This document shows, piece after piece, positions 24,808 through 34,016 of a stretch of DNA of 64,000 bases. Position 1 is the first letter of the stretch; the number at the start of each line of letters is the position of its first letter. Below the pieces are notes generated by a model, which did not search any database, was not told the DNA's origin, and saw nothing but the letters and a program-made list of their open reading frames with translations. The position numbers and the translations under genes were made by a program. The stretch comes from Thalassobius sp047123305 (lineage in GTDB: Bacteria > Pseudomonadota > Alphaproteobacteria > Rhodobacterales > Rhodobacteraceae): positions 3,162,001-3,226,000 of the forward strand of contig NZ_CP138918.1 of assembly GCF_047123305.1 (NCBI RefSeq), in the 5' to 3' direction.

Positions 24808-26967
24808 TCAGCCAACCGCCGCTTCAAAGCTGCTGCGGAACTGTTCGGCCAGCTCCGCCAGAGGCGCCTCGGAACCGCCCAGCTTGACGCTGTCGCCGCC
24901 GAACTTGCCCACGGTCTGGATCGCCACACCGGCTTTGCCCGCTTCGCCCATCAGCCATTCGGCCTGATCGAAGTTGCAGGCAATCAGGTAGCGGCCCTGA
25001 TCTTCGCCAAACAGCTGTGCCTGATCGGCCTCATCAATCTGAACGCCCACGCCACCGGCCTCGGCCATTTCAAAGGCGGCCAGCGCCAGACCACCATCGG
25101 CCAGATCGCTACAGGCCTTGATGTTCGCAGCATTGGCGCGGATGAAGTCGCCATTGCGCTTCTCTGCCTCCAGATCCACATGCGGGGCATCGCCGTCTTC
25201 ACGGTTGAACACCTCCGCCAGCAGGGCCGACTGACCCAGGTGACCGGCGGTTTCGCCCACCAGCAGGGCCACATGGCCGTCACGTGCGGTGCCGATGATC
25301 GCCTGTTCCGGCGTCTCAATCAGACCCACGGCGCAGATGGTTGGGGTCGGCAGAATCGCCTGACCGTCGGTTTCATTGTAAAGCGAGACGTTGCCCGAAA
25401 CGATCGGCACATCCAGCGCTGCAACCGCTTCACCGATGCCTTTGATCGCGCCGACAAACTGGCCCATGATCTCGGGCTTTTCGGGGTTGCCGAAGTTCAG
25501 GTTGTCGGTGGTGGCCAGCGGGGTTGCGCCCACGGCGGTCAGGTTGCGGTAGGTTTCCGCCACCGCCTGTTTGCCGCCTTCAACCGGGTTGGCCCGCACG
25601 TAGCGCGGCGTCACATCCGAGGTGAAGGCCAGCGATTTTTCGGTGCCATGCACCCGCACGATGCCGGCGCCCAGACCCGGGGCCTGAACGGTATCTGCCA
25701 TCACCTGCGAGTCATATTGCTGATAAACCCACTGTTTGGCACCGTAGTTCGGCGATCCGATCAGCGCCTTCAGCCCGTCGATCGGATCGACCGCAGGCAC
25801 GTCCCCCAGATCCGCGTCCACTTCGGTTTCCACCCAAGGACGGTCATATTCCGGCGCGCGGCCCGACAGCGGCGACAGCGGCAGGTCGGCTTTCACTTCG
25901 CCATTGTGCAGGATGAGGAAGCGGTCCTCGGCAATGGTTTCGCCCACAATGGCAAAATCCAGATCCCATTTTTCAAACACGGCACGCGCTTCGGCTTCCA
26001 GCTCTGGCTTCAGAACCATCAGCATCCGTTCCTGAGATTCCGACAGCATCATCTCATAGGCCGTCATGTTCTCTTCACGCTGCGGCACGTCTTCGAGGTT
26101 CAGCTTGACGCCCAGCTCCCCCTTGTCACCCATTTCCACAGCCGAGCAGGTCAGACCCGCCGCGCCCATATCCTGGATCGAGATCACCGCGCCGGTCTGC
26201 ATCAGCTCTAGCGTGGCCTCCATCAGGCGCTTTTCGGTGAAGGGGTCGCCGACCTGCACGGTGGGACGCTTTTCTTCAATGGTGTCGTCAAACTCGGCCG
26301 AGGCCATAGTGGCCCCGCCAACACCGTCACGGCCGGTCTTGGCGCCAAGGTAAACCACCGGCATGCCGACACCCGACGCTGCCGAGTAGAAAATCTTGTC
26401 CGCATCTGCCAGACCTGCCGCAAAGGCGTTGACCAGACAGTTGCCGTTATAGGCCGGGTGGAACCGTACCTCGCCGCCCACTGTGGGGACGCCGAAACAA
26501 TTGGCGTAACCGCCAACACCCTCAACAACCCCATGCACCAGCTGGCGGGTTTTGGGGTGGCTGGTTTCACCAAACGACAGCGAGTTCATCGCCGCAATGG
26601 GACGTGCCCCCATGGTGAAGACATCACGCAAAATGCCGCCAACACCGGTGGCGGCACCTTGGTAGGGTTCAATGTAAGAGGGGTGGTTGTGGCTTTCCAT
26701 CTTGAAGATGACGGCCTGACCGTCGCCAATATCCACAACACCGGCGTTTTCGCCCGGGCCACAGATCACCTGCGGACCTTCCGTCGGCAGGGTACGCAGC
26801 CATTTCTTCGACGACTTATAGGAACAATGTTCGTTCCACATCGCAGAAAAAATGCCCTGCTCGGTGAAAGTTGGCTCCCGTCCGATGATCTCGAGGATGC
26901 GCTCGTATTCATCGGGGCTCAGCCCATGCGCTTCGATCAGTTCGGGGGTCAGGCTCGGGTCTTGCAT
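24808..26967 (-). CDS. purL: Phosphoribosylformylglycinamidine synthase subunit PurL
   Basis: ATP-dependent FGAM synthase of purine synthesis, the small-PurL type (719 residues) that works with separate PurS and PurQ subunits, not encoded here. Motifs are WNEHCSYKSSKKWL (near 44), the metal/ATP-binding FKMESHNHPSYIEPYQGAATG (about 88-108), GGVRFH-like VGGEVRFHPAY, and GAAGLTCSAVEMG. 412 untranslated bases separate it from the LysR gene upstream and may hold its promoter. Confidence 0.96.
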   Translation of the reverse strand: MQDPSLTPELIEAHGLSPDEYERILEIIGREPTFTEQGIFSAMWNEHCSYKSSKKWLRTLPTEGPQVICGPGENAGVVDIGDGQAVIFKMESHNHPSYIEPYQGAATGVGGILRDVFTMGARPIAAMNSLSFGETSHPKTRQLVHGVVEGVGGYANCFGVPTVGGEVRFHPAYNGNCLVNAFAAGLADADKIFYSAASGVGMPVVYLGAKTGRDGVGGATMASAEFDDTIEEKRPTVQVGDPFTEKRLMEATLELMQTGAVISIQDMGAAGLTCSAVEMGDKGELGVKLNLEDVPQREENMTAYEMMLSESQERMLMVLKPELEAEARAVFEKWDLDFAIVGETIAEDRFLILHNGEVKADLPLSPLSGRAPEYDRPWVETEVDADLGDVPAVDPIDGLKALIGSPNYGAKQWVYQQYDSQVMADTVQAPGLGAGIVRVHGTEKSLAFTSDVTPRYVRANPVEGGKQAVAETYRNLTAVGATPLATTDNLNFGNPEKPEIMGQFVGAIKGIGEAVAALDVPIVSGNVSLYNETDGQAILPTPTICAVGLIETPEQAIIGTARDGHVALLVGETAGHLGQSALLAEVFNREDGDAPHVDLEAEKRNGDFIRANAANIKACSDLADGGLALAAFEMAEAGGVGVQIDEADQAQLFGEDQGRYLIACNFDQAEWLMGEAGKAGVAIQTVGKFGGDSVKLGGSEAPLAELAEQFRSSFEAAVG

Positions 26968-27199
26968 ATCCGGTCACTCTCCAGAGGGCGCTATTTGCGC
27001 GCCTCTTTAAGGCAAGCCTGTCATTTGGGGAAGGGGGCAATAGGTCAGAAACGACGCTTCTTTGCCGCAGATGCACAGTTTTCGCCATCTCAGCAGGCAG
27101 CCGCCCATTTCAATGATCGCCAAATACTCCCGCCGGAGGCGTCGGGGAACGCAGCATCTGCAACCTGCTTGACCTGTGTTTTCTGGCTGAACCGCCGCC
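26968..27199. other. Intergenic region upstream of purL
   Basis: No credible gene. It contains the 31-base repeat at 27110-27140 and otherwise only weak, unsupported reading frames. A purL promoter should lie here, but no convincing -35/-10 pair was identified. Confidence 0.6.
27110..27140. repeat. 31-base intergenic repeat, copy 1
   Basis: Matches the copy at 53129-53159 at 27 of 31 positions; the last 19 bases (AAATACTCCCGCCGGAGGC) are identical. The core CTCC-CGCC-GGAG is a small dyad. Both copies lie between genes. Confidence 0.75.
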
Positions 27200-27228
27200 A
27201 AAAAAAAGGCCGAGCATAAAGCTCGGCC
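27200..27228 (-). terminator. Intrinsic terminator of candidate sRNA / lysR
   Basis: GGCCGAGC-TTTAT-GCTCGGCC followed by eight T on the minus strand. Confidence 0.93.
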
Positions 27229-27282
27229 GAAGTCCAACAGGGAGGTATGAAAGTGACGAGAGTTTCATCGTCGTCACCGTCG
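27200..27282 (-). ncRNA. Candidate small RNA between lysR and purL
   Basis: On the minus strand a possible promoter (TTGATC at 27312-27317, a 17-base spacer, TATTTC at 27289-27294) would start an RNA of about 83 bases near 27282. It would fold into a perfect seven-pair hairpin (GTGACGA, 11-base loop, TCGTCAC), then a single-stranded stretch containing ACCTCCC, and end in a strong terminator with eight T. The exposed pyrimidine-rich CCTCCC could pair with ribosome-binding sites. No known RNA family is recognised; the alternative is a long 3' end of the lysR transcript. Confidence 0.45.
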
Positions 27283-27379
27283 AGTGCTGAAATAGGCATC
27301 AATAATGAATCGATCAAGCACCATAATGCCGCATATGCATCATGGCTGATATGCACTTACTGCATAGCTCCCGTAGGGA

Positions 27380-28285
27380 TTAGGTAAGTGCCTGATCTTT
27401 CATCCGTTTGCGGTAGGCGATGATCTCTTCCTGCACAAAGTCACGGAAGGCAGCTATACGTTTGGAATGCCGCAATTCCTCTGGATAAGCCAAGTATACC
27501 GGCACTTCGACCGATTGAACGTCCGGCAGGACCCGCACAAGATTCGGGAAATCCTGGCTCAGATAGTTTGGCAACACACCAATTCCGAGATGGTTCGCGA
27601 CCGCCTGCAACACACCGTAGTAGTTGTTCACCATCAGTGTCGATTTCACATCATAGGTCATCAGATGGCCCACAAGGTTCGAGCTGGCACCGACCTGCGG
27701 CGCATTGGTGTTCTGACAGACCAGACGGTGTTTGCCGATGTCCTCAATGGCTTCCGGCGCGCCGTGGCGTTCCAGATATTCCTTGGAGGCAAACAGCTGC
27801 ATCCGCACTGTCATCAGTTTCTTACGGATCAGATCGGCCTGGCTGGGCTCTTTCATACGAATGGCGACGTCTGCTTCGCGCATGGGCAGATCCAGCACCC
27901 GCTCTTCCAGCATCAACTCGATGTTGAGATCAGGGAACTGTTCATAAAGCTTCGGCAGGCGCGGCGCCAGCCACAAGGTGCCAAGGCCGATGGTCGTGGT
28001 GACGCGTAGCTGGCCAAAGACCTCTTCTTCACTGTCACGGATCCGCGCTGCGGCGGCGTCCAGACGTTTGGCCATCGCACGGGTGGCGTCAAACAGCAGC
28101 TCGCCCTGTTCGGTGAGAATCAACCCCCGGGCATGGCGGTGAAACAGGGTGGCATCGAGGCTCTCCTCCAGGGCGCGGACCTGCCGTGACACGGCGGATT
28201 GCGACAGATGCAGCACATCTCCGGCATGGGTGAGGCTGCCAGCGTCAGCAACCGCGTGAAATATTCTTAGTTTATCCCAGTCCAT
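27380..28285 (-). CDS. LysR-family transcriptional regulator
   Basis: 301 residues with a typical helix-turn-helix (MDWDKLRIFHAVADAGSLTHAG, then LSQSAVSRQVRALEESL, residues 1-50) and an effector domain (about 90-295). It diverges from the indolepyruvate oxidoreductase gene across a 169-base region that holds two inverted repeats. It may regulate that gene, or act elsewhere. The terminator 150 bases downstream may serve it or a separate small RNA. Confidence 0.9.
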   Translation of the reverse strand: MDWDKLRIFHAVADAGSLTHAGDVLHLSQSAVSRQVRALEESLDATLFHRHARGLILTEQGELLFDATRAMAKRLDAAAARIRDSEEEVFGQLRVTTTIGLGTLWLAPRLPKLYEQFPDLNIELMLEERVLDLPMREADVAIRMKEPSQADLIRKKLMTVRMQLFASKEYLERHGAPEAIEDIGKHRLVCQNTNAPQVGASSNLVGHLMTYDVKSTLMVNNYYGVLQAVANHLGIGVLPNYLSQDFPNLVRVLPDVQSVEVPVYLAYPEELRHSKRIAAFRDFVQEEIIAYRKRMKDQALT

Positions 28286-28319
28286 CTCGATAACTTCCCG
28301 ATTTGAAGCGCCCTGTTAC

Positions 28320-28361
28320 ACGAAACCTTCGCAATATTAACCCGTTTATCTACGGTTTCGT
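28320..28361. promoter_or_regulatory. Inverted repeat ACGAAACC / GGTTTCGT
   Basis: Perfect eight-base arms (28320-28327 and 28354-28361) separated by 26 AT-rich bases, within the divergent lysR / indolepyruvate oxidoreductase region. Candidate operator with half-sites about three helical turns apart. Confidence 0.4.
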
Positions 28362-28387
28362 AAAGAAAAGACTAAGTTTTCTCTTGG

Positions 28388-28408
28388 TAGGTCAAAAACT
28401 ATGACCTA
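28388..28408. promoter_or_regulatory. Palindromic operator TAGGTCA-N7-TGACCTA
   Basis: Perfect seven-base arms with a seven-base AT-rich centre, 47 bases before the oxidoreductase start. It contains a T-N11-A LysR motif (TCA-N7-TGA), so the adjacent LysR protein is the obvious candidate ligand. Confidence 0.55.
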
Positions 28409-28454
28409 ATATTACGCTATATCTGAGCAAGCATGCAGTGTTGGGAGGCACAAC

Positions 28455-31400
28455 ATGACCAGCCACAAGGTTTCCTTGAATGATCGCTTCGATCTGGAGA
28501 AGTCTCCGGTCCTTTTGAACGGCACACAGGCGCTGGTCCGCCTGATGTTGATCCAGCAGGCACGGGATGCTGCTGCGGGTCTCAATACGGCGGGGTATGT
28601 TACCGGCTACCGTGGGTCTCCGCTGGGGGCTGTTGATCTGCAGATGACCCGCGCAGCCAAGCAGCTGAGCGCCTCTAACGTCACCTTTCACGAAGGTCTG
28701 AACGAAGACCTCGCCGCCACCGCGCTCTGGGGCGCGCAGCAGGCGGAATTGCGGTGGGAAGGCAAATATGACGGTGTCTTCGGCCTGTGGTACGGCAAGG
28801 GGCCGGGTGTTGACCGTTCGGGCGATGTGATGCGCCATGCCAATATGGCGGGCAGCGCGAAACACGGCGGTGTCCTGATGGCGATGGGGGACGACCATAC
28901 CGGCGAAAGCTCCACCGTGTTGCACCAGTCGGAATGGGCGATGGTGGATGCCTATATGCCTGTGGTCAGCCCAGCGGGTGTGCAGGAGATTCTGGACTAT
29001 GGCGTCTATGGCTACGCGCTGTCGCGTTTCTCTGGCCTTTGGGTGGGTCTGAAGACCATGAAGGATACGGTGGAAGCCACCGCCGTTGTTGATGGCCGCC
29101 CAGACCGGATGCAGCTGGTGTTGCCCGATTTTGAAATGCCCGCAGGCGGGCTCAACATCCGTCTGGGCGACGATCCCACCTCGCAAGAGGCGCGGATGAT
29201 CGATTACAAACGTTTCGCCGCCGAAGCCTTCAGCCATGCCAACAAGATGGATCAGCGCAAATGGGGCAAACCCGGCGCCAAGATCGGTTTTGTTGCGGCG
29301 GGCAAGAACTGGCTGGATCTGGAACATGCGCTGGCGCTTTTGAACATCGACGCCGAGGAAGCCGAACGTCTGGGGATCACCACCTATAAGGTCGGTCAGA
29401 CCTTCCCGCTGGATATGACCGGCTTTAACGAATGGGCCGAAGGCCTTGATTTGATTGTGATTGTCGAAGAGAAGCGCAAGCTGATCGAGGTGCAGGTCAA
29501 AGAGGCGATCTTTGATGACCGCCGCGGCCGCCGGGTCTATGGCTGGTACAAGGGCGGCGCGGGCCTGATGGGCCGCGAAGAGCTGTTCCCGACCCGCGGT
29601 GCGCTGGATCCGATCTGGATTGCCGAGAAGCTGGGCGAGATCCTGATCGAAGAGGGTCGCGGCACCGAAGGTGTCAAGGCGGGCATGGGCGCATTGGCCG
29701 AGGTGCGCCGCAACGACAACGCCGAAGAACTGGCCAGCCGTCTACCGTATTTCTGTTCAGGCTGCCCGCACAACTCATCCACAAAAGTGCCTGACGGCAG
29801 CCGTGCTTATGCGGGGATTGGCTGTCACTACATGGTGCAGTGGATGGACCGCGAAACCAGCGGTTTCACCCATATGGGGGCTGAAGGGGCGAACTGGATC
29901 GGCGAGGCGCCGTTCTCCAACACCGATCACGTGTTCCAGAACCTTGGCGATGGCACCTACAACCACTCCGGCGTGCTGGCGATCCGGGCGGCTTTGGCCT
30001 CGGACGCCAATATCACCTACAAGATCCTCTACAATGATGCGGTGGCCATGACCGGTGGTCAGCCGAACGAAGGCGGGCTGACTGCTTACCGGATCGTGGA
30101 TGAGTTGAAGGCGATGGGCGTTGCCAATGTGGCGGTGGTCTACGATGAGAAAGAGGCGGTGAACCTCTCGGCCTTCCCGTCGTCGGTGCAGACCTATGAG
30201 CGCGCTGCAATGGAGGAAGTTCAGAAAACCTTCCGCCAAATCAAAGGCGTGTCGGCCATTGTTTACATTCAGACCTGCGCGGCCGAAAAGCGCCGTCGTC
30301 GCAAACGGGGCCAGTTCCCGGATCCGGACAAGCGGGTCTTTATCAACACCGATATCTGCGAAGGCTGCGGGGACTGCGGTGTGCAGTCCAATTGTGTGTC
30401 GATTGTGCCGGTGGAAACCGAACTGGGCCGCAAACGGGCGATCGATCAGTCCAGCTGCAACAAGGACTTCTCTTGTGTGAACGGGTTCTGCCCCAGCTTT
30501 GTGACCGTTGAGGGTGCCAAGGTGAAGAAGCCGGAAACGGCGGCTTTGGATCTGCCAGAGATGCCGCTGCCGCAGCTGCCCGAAATCAACGGCACCTATA
30601 ACGTAGTGATCACCGGCGTCGGCGGCACCGGCGTTGTGACCATCGGTGCCGTGATGGCGCAGGCGGCACAGATCGACGGCAAAGGTGCCGGTATGATGGA
30701 GATGGCCGGCCTCGCCCAGAAGGGCGGCGCGGTGCACATCCATTGCCGGATTGCCGAACAGCCTGATGACATCTCGGCGGTGCGTGTGGCAACCGGCGAA
30801 TGTGATGCGCTTATCGGGGGCGATCTGGTGGTCTCGGCCGGGGCGAAAACCCTGGGTCTGACCCGCACAGGCCGAACCGGCGCGGTGGTCAACAACCACG
30901 ATATCGTCACTGGCGATTTCACCCGCGACACCGAGTTCAAGATCCCCGGTGACCGGTTGGAGCTGCAGCTACAGGCGCGGCTACAGGACAAGGTGCAGCT
31001 GTTTGATGCGACCGAACTGGCGCGTCTGACGATGGGGGACTCGATTTTCTCCAACATGATGATCCTGGGCGCGGCCTGGCAACATGGGTTGATCCCGCTC
31101 AGCCACGAGGCCATTGCCCAAGCGGTGACCCTGAACGGCGCGGCGGTTGAAAAGAACCTGCGCGCCTTTGAAATCGGCCGTTGGGCGGCGCTGCATCCGG
31201 CGGAGGCTGAGGCGCTGCTGGCCCCTGCCACCGTGGTGGATCTGCCAAAATCGCTGGACGAAAAGATCACCTTCCGCGCGGATCATCTGGTTGATTATCA
31301 GGGCAAGGCTCTGGCGCAGAAATACCGCGCACTGGTCGCCAAGTTCGACGACCCCGCAATGCAGGAAGCGGTGGCAAAAGGTTATCACAAGCTGTTGGCC

Positions 31401-31880
31401 TATAAGGACGAATACGAGGTGGCGCGCCTGCTGTTGCAGACCCGTGCCAAGGCCTCTGATGCCTTTGAAGGGGACTTCAGCCTGACCTACCATCTGGCCC
31501 CGCCCAGTCTGACCGGTGACGATGGCCCTGGCGGTCGCCCTGCCAAAAAAGCCTTCGGTCCCGGCATGGTGCGCTGGTTCAAGCTGCTGGCCAAAATGAA
31601 AGGCCTGCGCGGCACCAAGCTGGACTATTTTGGTCGGTCTGAAGAACGCAAGATGGAACGTGCTTTGATTGCTCAATATGAGGCCGACATGACCGCGCTG
31701 GTGGGCAAGATCACCCCTGAGGTGCGCGATGCCGCTGTTGCCTTGGCCGAACTGCCGCTGAAGATCCGGGGCTTTGGTCCGGTGAAACAGGCCAATGAGG
31801 TCAAAGCCGCCAAAGAGCGCGAGGCGCTGCTGGCCGCACTCAAGGACGGCGGTTCGGGGTTCAGCAAAGCGGCGGAGTGA
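28455..31880 (+). CDS. Indolepyruvate:ferredoxin oxidoreductase, fused alpha-beta form
   Basis: 1141-residue fusion that decarboxylates aryl or branched 2-oxo acids to acyl-CoA with ferredoxin reduction. The N-terminal pyrimidine-binding part has GYRGSPLGAVD (about 49-59). The TPP-binding part covers CSGCPHNSSTKVPDGS and IGCHYMVQWMDR. The [4Fe-4S] part has CEGCGDCGVQSNC near residue 635. The gamma domain starts ITGVGGTGVVTIGAVMAQ near 720. Aromatic amino acid degradation (phenylacetate route) is the usual role. Single-gene transcription unit preceded by the two inverted repeats. Confidence 0.93.
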   Translation: MTSHKVSLNDRFDLEKSPVLLNGTQALVRLMLIQQARDAAAGLNTAGYVTGYRGSPLGAVDLQMTRAAKQLSASNVTFHEGLNEDLAATALWGAQQAELRWEGKYDGVFGLWYGKGPGVDRSGDVMRHANMAGSAKHGGVLMAMGDDHTGESSTVLHQSEWAMVDAYMPVVSPAGVQEILDYGVYGYALSRFSGLWVGLKTMKDTVEATAVVDGRPDRMQLVLPDFEMPAGGLNIRLGDDPTSQEARMIDYKRFAAEAFSHANKMDQRKWGKPGAKIGFVAAGKNWLDLEHALALLNIDAEEAERLGITTYKVGQTFPLDMTGFNEWAEGLDLIVIVEEKRKLIEVQVKEAIFDDRRGRRVYGWYKGGAGLMGREELFPTRGALDPIWIAEKLGEILIEEGRGTEGVKAGMGALAEVRRNDNAEELASRLPYFCSGCPHNSSTKVPDGSRAYAGIGCHYMVQWMDRETSGFTHMGAEGANWIGEAPFSNTDHVFQNLGDGTYNHSGVLAIRAALASDANITYKILYNDAVAMTGGQPNEGGLTAYRIVDELKAMGVANVAVVYDEKEAVNLSAFPSSVQTYERAAMEEVQKTFRQIKGVSAIVYIQTCAAEKRRRRKRGQFPDPDKRVFINTDICEGCGDCGVQSNCVSIVPVETELGRKRAIDQSSCNKDFSCVNGFCPSFVTVEGAKVKKPETAALDLPEMPLPQLPEINGTYNVVITGVGGTGVVTIGAVMAQAAQIDGKGAGMMEMAGLAQKGGAVHIHCRIAEQPDDISAVRVATGECDALIGGDLVVSAGAKTLGLTRTGRTGAVVNNHDIVTGDFTRDTEFKIPGDRLELQLQARLQDKVQLFDATELARLTMGDSIFSNMMILGAAWQHGLIPLSHEAIAQAVTLNGAAVEKNLRAFEIGRWAALHPAEAEALLAPATVVDLPKSLDEKITFRADHLVDYQGKALAQKYRALVAKFDDPAMQEAVAKGYHKLLAYKDEYEVARLLLQTRAKASDAFEGDFSLTYHLAPPSLTGDDGPGGRPAKKAFGPGMVRWFKLLAKMKGLRGTKLDYFGRSEERKMERALIAQYEADMTALVGKITPEVRDAAVALAELPLKIRGFGPVKQANEVKAAKEREALLAALKDGGSGFSKAAE

Positions 31881-32055
31881 TCGCATCCTCCGTTGAACCC
31901 TTGATCTAAACACAAGCGGTGGCGCTAACAGTGCCGCCGCTATTCTTTTGCTTGCTCTTTTGCCTGTGCGAAAACACGGGCTATCTATTGAAATCAGGGG
32001 CCAGAGGCTGCTAAAGCCCGTCTCCAAGTTCGAAGTTTATCAAGGCGGCTCCTCC

Positions 32056-32985
32056 ATGCCCTCCAAACGTCATATCGCGCGCGACATCAGCTATTCCTAT
32101 GCTGGGCGCACCAAAGGTGGCCGCGCGATCATCCGAACCCTGGAAAACGTGACCGGTCGTATTCGTATGATCAAACGGGCTTCGGGCTATGAGCGCGACG
32201 TCGAAAATGGCGCCGATTTCTGGCAGGTGATGGTGGAACGCTATGGCCTGTCGTTGGACGTAACCAAAGGCTCGCTTGACAATATCCCCGCCGATGGCCC
32301 GCTGATCCTGATCGCCAACCACCCCTACGGCATTCTGGACGGTCTGATGATGGGCCATATGCTGTCAGAGCGACGCAATCGGGATTTCCGTATTCTGGCA
32401 CACCGCGTGTTCCGCAAATCCGAAGACCTGAACAAGGTGGTTCTGCCGATCTCGTTCGATGAGGATCGCGAGGCGGTGAAGCTGAACCTGCAGACCCGCA
32501 AAGAGGCCGAGAAGTATCTGAAGGACGGCGGTGCGGTGGGCATCTTCCCGGGCGGCACCGTCAGCACCTCGGCGCGGCCGTTTTCCTATCCGATGGACCC
32601 GCATTGGCGCAATTTCACCGCCCGCATGATTGCCAAGTCCGGCGCCACTGTTGTGCCGGTCTTCTTCCAGGGCAACACTTCGCGGCTGTTCCAGGTGGCC
32701 AGCCACATGCACTACACGCTGCGGATGGGCCTGTTGATCAAGGAATTTGCCAAACGCGTGGACACCAAGGTGCAGGTGGTGATTGGCGATCCGATCCAGC
32801 CGGAAGAAATCCGCGCACGGGCCACCGACAGCAAAGAGCTGATGGATTTCCTGCGGAAATCGACCTACGATCTGTCCCCAACCCCGATCGAAACCCGCGA
32901 ATACGGGTTCGAGTTCGAGGACAAACATAAGGCCGAGTTTCTGGCCCGTCAGAAGGCGTTTAAGGAAACTCGACAACATCGCTAA
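32056..32985 (+). CDS. Lysophospholipid acyltransferase (PlsC-like superfamily)
   Basis: 309 residues with the acyltransferase motif I as IANHPYGILDGLMMG (about 95-109), motif III FPGGTVSTSARPF (about 164-176) and motif IV region VVPVFFQGNTSRLF. The NHPxGxxDG form belongs to the hemolysin/OlsA-like branch that acylates lysophosphatidic acid or ornithine lipid precursors; which of these is uncertain. ATG 32056 (MPSKRHIARD) follows AAGGCGG; the frame is open to 31948 without family similarity. Followed by murI after 56 bases. Confidence 0.85.
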   Translation: MPSKRHIARDISYSYAGRTKGGRAIIRTLENVTGRIRMIKRASGYERDVENGADFWQVMVERYGLSLDVTKGSLDNIPADGPLILIANHPYGILDGLMMGHMLSERRNRDFRILAHRVFRKSEDLNKVVLPISFDEDREAVKLNLQTRKEAEKYLKDGGAVGIFPGGTVSTSARPFSYPMDPHWRNFTARMIAKSGATVVPVFFQGNTSRLFQVASHMHYTLRMGLLIKEFAKRVDTKVQVVIGDPIQPEEIRARATDSKELMDFLRKSTYDLSPTPIETREYGFEFEDKHKAEFLARQKAFKETRQHR

Positions 32986-33041
32986 CGATTGGTCTAATGA
33001 AGGGGCAGAAATAAGCCCCGCATGTGAGAGGCAGGCAAGAG

Positions 33042-33854
33042 ATGGCAGTCGGCATTTTTGATTCCGGACTTGGGGGGCTGACCGTATTGGACGCCGTGAC
33101 CAAGCGTCTTCCGGAGGTTCCCTTTGTTTATTTCGGTGACAATTCCCATGCCCCTTACGGTGTGCGGGACGCTGATGATGTCTACAACCTGACCACCGCC
33201 GCGGTGGAGCGGATGTGGGCCGAAGGCTGCGATCTGGTGATCCTTGCCTGCAACACCGCGTCTGCTGCCGCTCTGCGCCGGATGCAGGAGGGCTGGATCC
33301 CCGAAGACAAACGTGTGCTGGGTGTTTTTGTGCCATTGATCGAGGCCCTGACCGAACGAAAATGGGGCGACAACTCGCCGCCGCGTGAGGTGGAGGTCAA
33401 ACATGTGGCGCTGTTCGCCACCCCTGCCACCGTTGCCAGTCGTGCCTTCCAGCGTGAACTGGCCTTCCGCGCCATCGGCGTGGATGTTGAGGCCCAGGCC
33501 TGTGGCGGTGTGGTTGATGCCATTGAAGACGGTGATATGATCCTGGCGGACGCCCTGGTGCGCAGCCATGTGGACGCGTTGACCCGGAAAATGCCAGAGC
33601 CGCAGGCGGCCATTCTGGGCTGCACCCATTACCCGCTGATGCATGACAGTTTTCAGGATGCGCTTGGCGCGGATGTGCAGGTCTATTCGCAGGCCAATCT
33701 GGTGGCCGAAAGCCTTGCTGACTATCTGGACCGCCATCCCAAGATGGTGGGCGCGGGGGAACAGTCGAAATTCCTCACCACCGGCAATCCCGCAAAGGTG
33801 TCGACCCGCGCAACCCAGTTCCTGCGGCGCGAAATCAAATTCGAACAGGCCTAA
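33042..33854 (+). CDS. murI: Glutamate racemase
   Basis: Makes D-glutamate for peptidoglycan. 270 residues: VGIFDSGLGGLTVL (3-16), both catalytic cysteines in ACNTASAAAL (about 69-78) and LGCTHYPLM (about 192-200), and GDNSHAPYG at the position of the more familiar GDTARxPYG. Start 33042 follows a GAGAGGCAGGC stretch; six extra codons upstream are not family-like. ccmE follows after 162 bases and appears to have its own promoter. Confidence 0.92.
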   Translation: MAVGIFDSGLGGLTVLDAVTKRLPEVPFVYFGDNSHAPYGVRDADDVYNLTTAAVERMWAEGCDLVILACNTASAAALRRMQEGWIPEDKRVLGVFVPLIEALTERKWGDNSPPREVEVKHVALFATPATVASRAFQRELAFRAIGVDVEAQACGGVVDAIEDGDMILADALVRSHVDALTRKMPEPQAAILGCTHYPLMHDSFQDALGADVQVYSQANLVAESLADYLDRHPKMVGAGEQSKFLTTGNPAKVSTRATQFLRREIKFEQA

Positions 33855-33880
33855 GGGCGTTTAGGGCTGGGCGGATCGCT

Positions 33881-33894
33881 TTGACCAAGGTCAA
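33881..33894. promoter_or_regulatory. FNR/Dnr-family-like site upstream of ccmE
   Basis: TTGACCAAGGTCAA, a near-perfect palindrome and 8 of 10 fixed bases of TTGAT-N4-ATCAA. A -10-like GATACT at 33917-33922 is at the spacing expected for class II activation (site centred 41.5 bases before the start). ccmE begins at 34017. Confidence 0.5.
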
Positions 33895-34016
33895 GGCTGC
33901 CGCTACCCTTCTTTGCGATACTCAGGCTATTCGGTCGCAGGCGTTGCCTCTTGCGCGGGCGCGCCGATCCCTTATGTCTGGGGCCAAGACCATAGCCGCG
34001 CGAAGGAGCCAGCCAA

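Noticed and set aside
27090..27356. 88-codon frame on the minus strand between lysR and purL
   Set aside because: It runs straight through a strong intrinsic terminator and the intergenic repeat; a non-coding RNA explains the region better.
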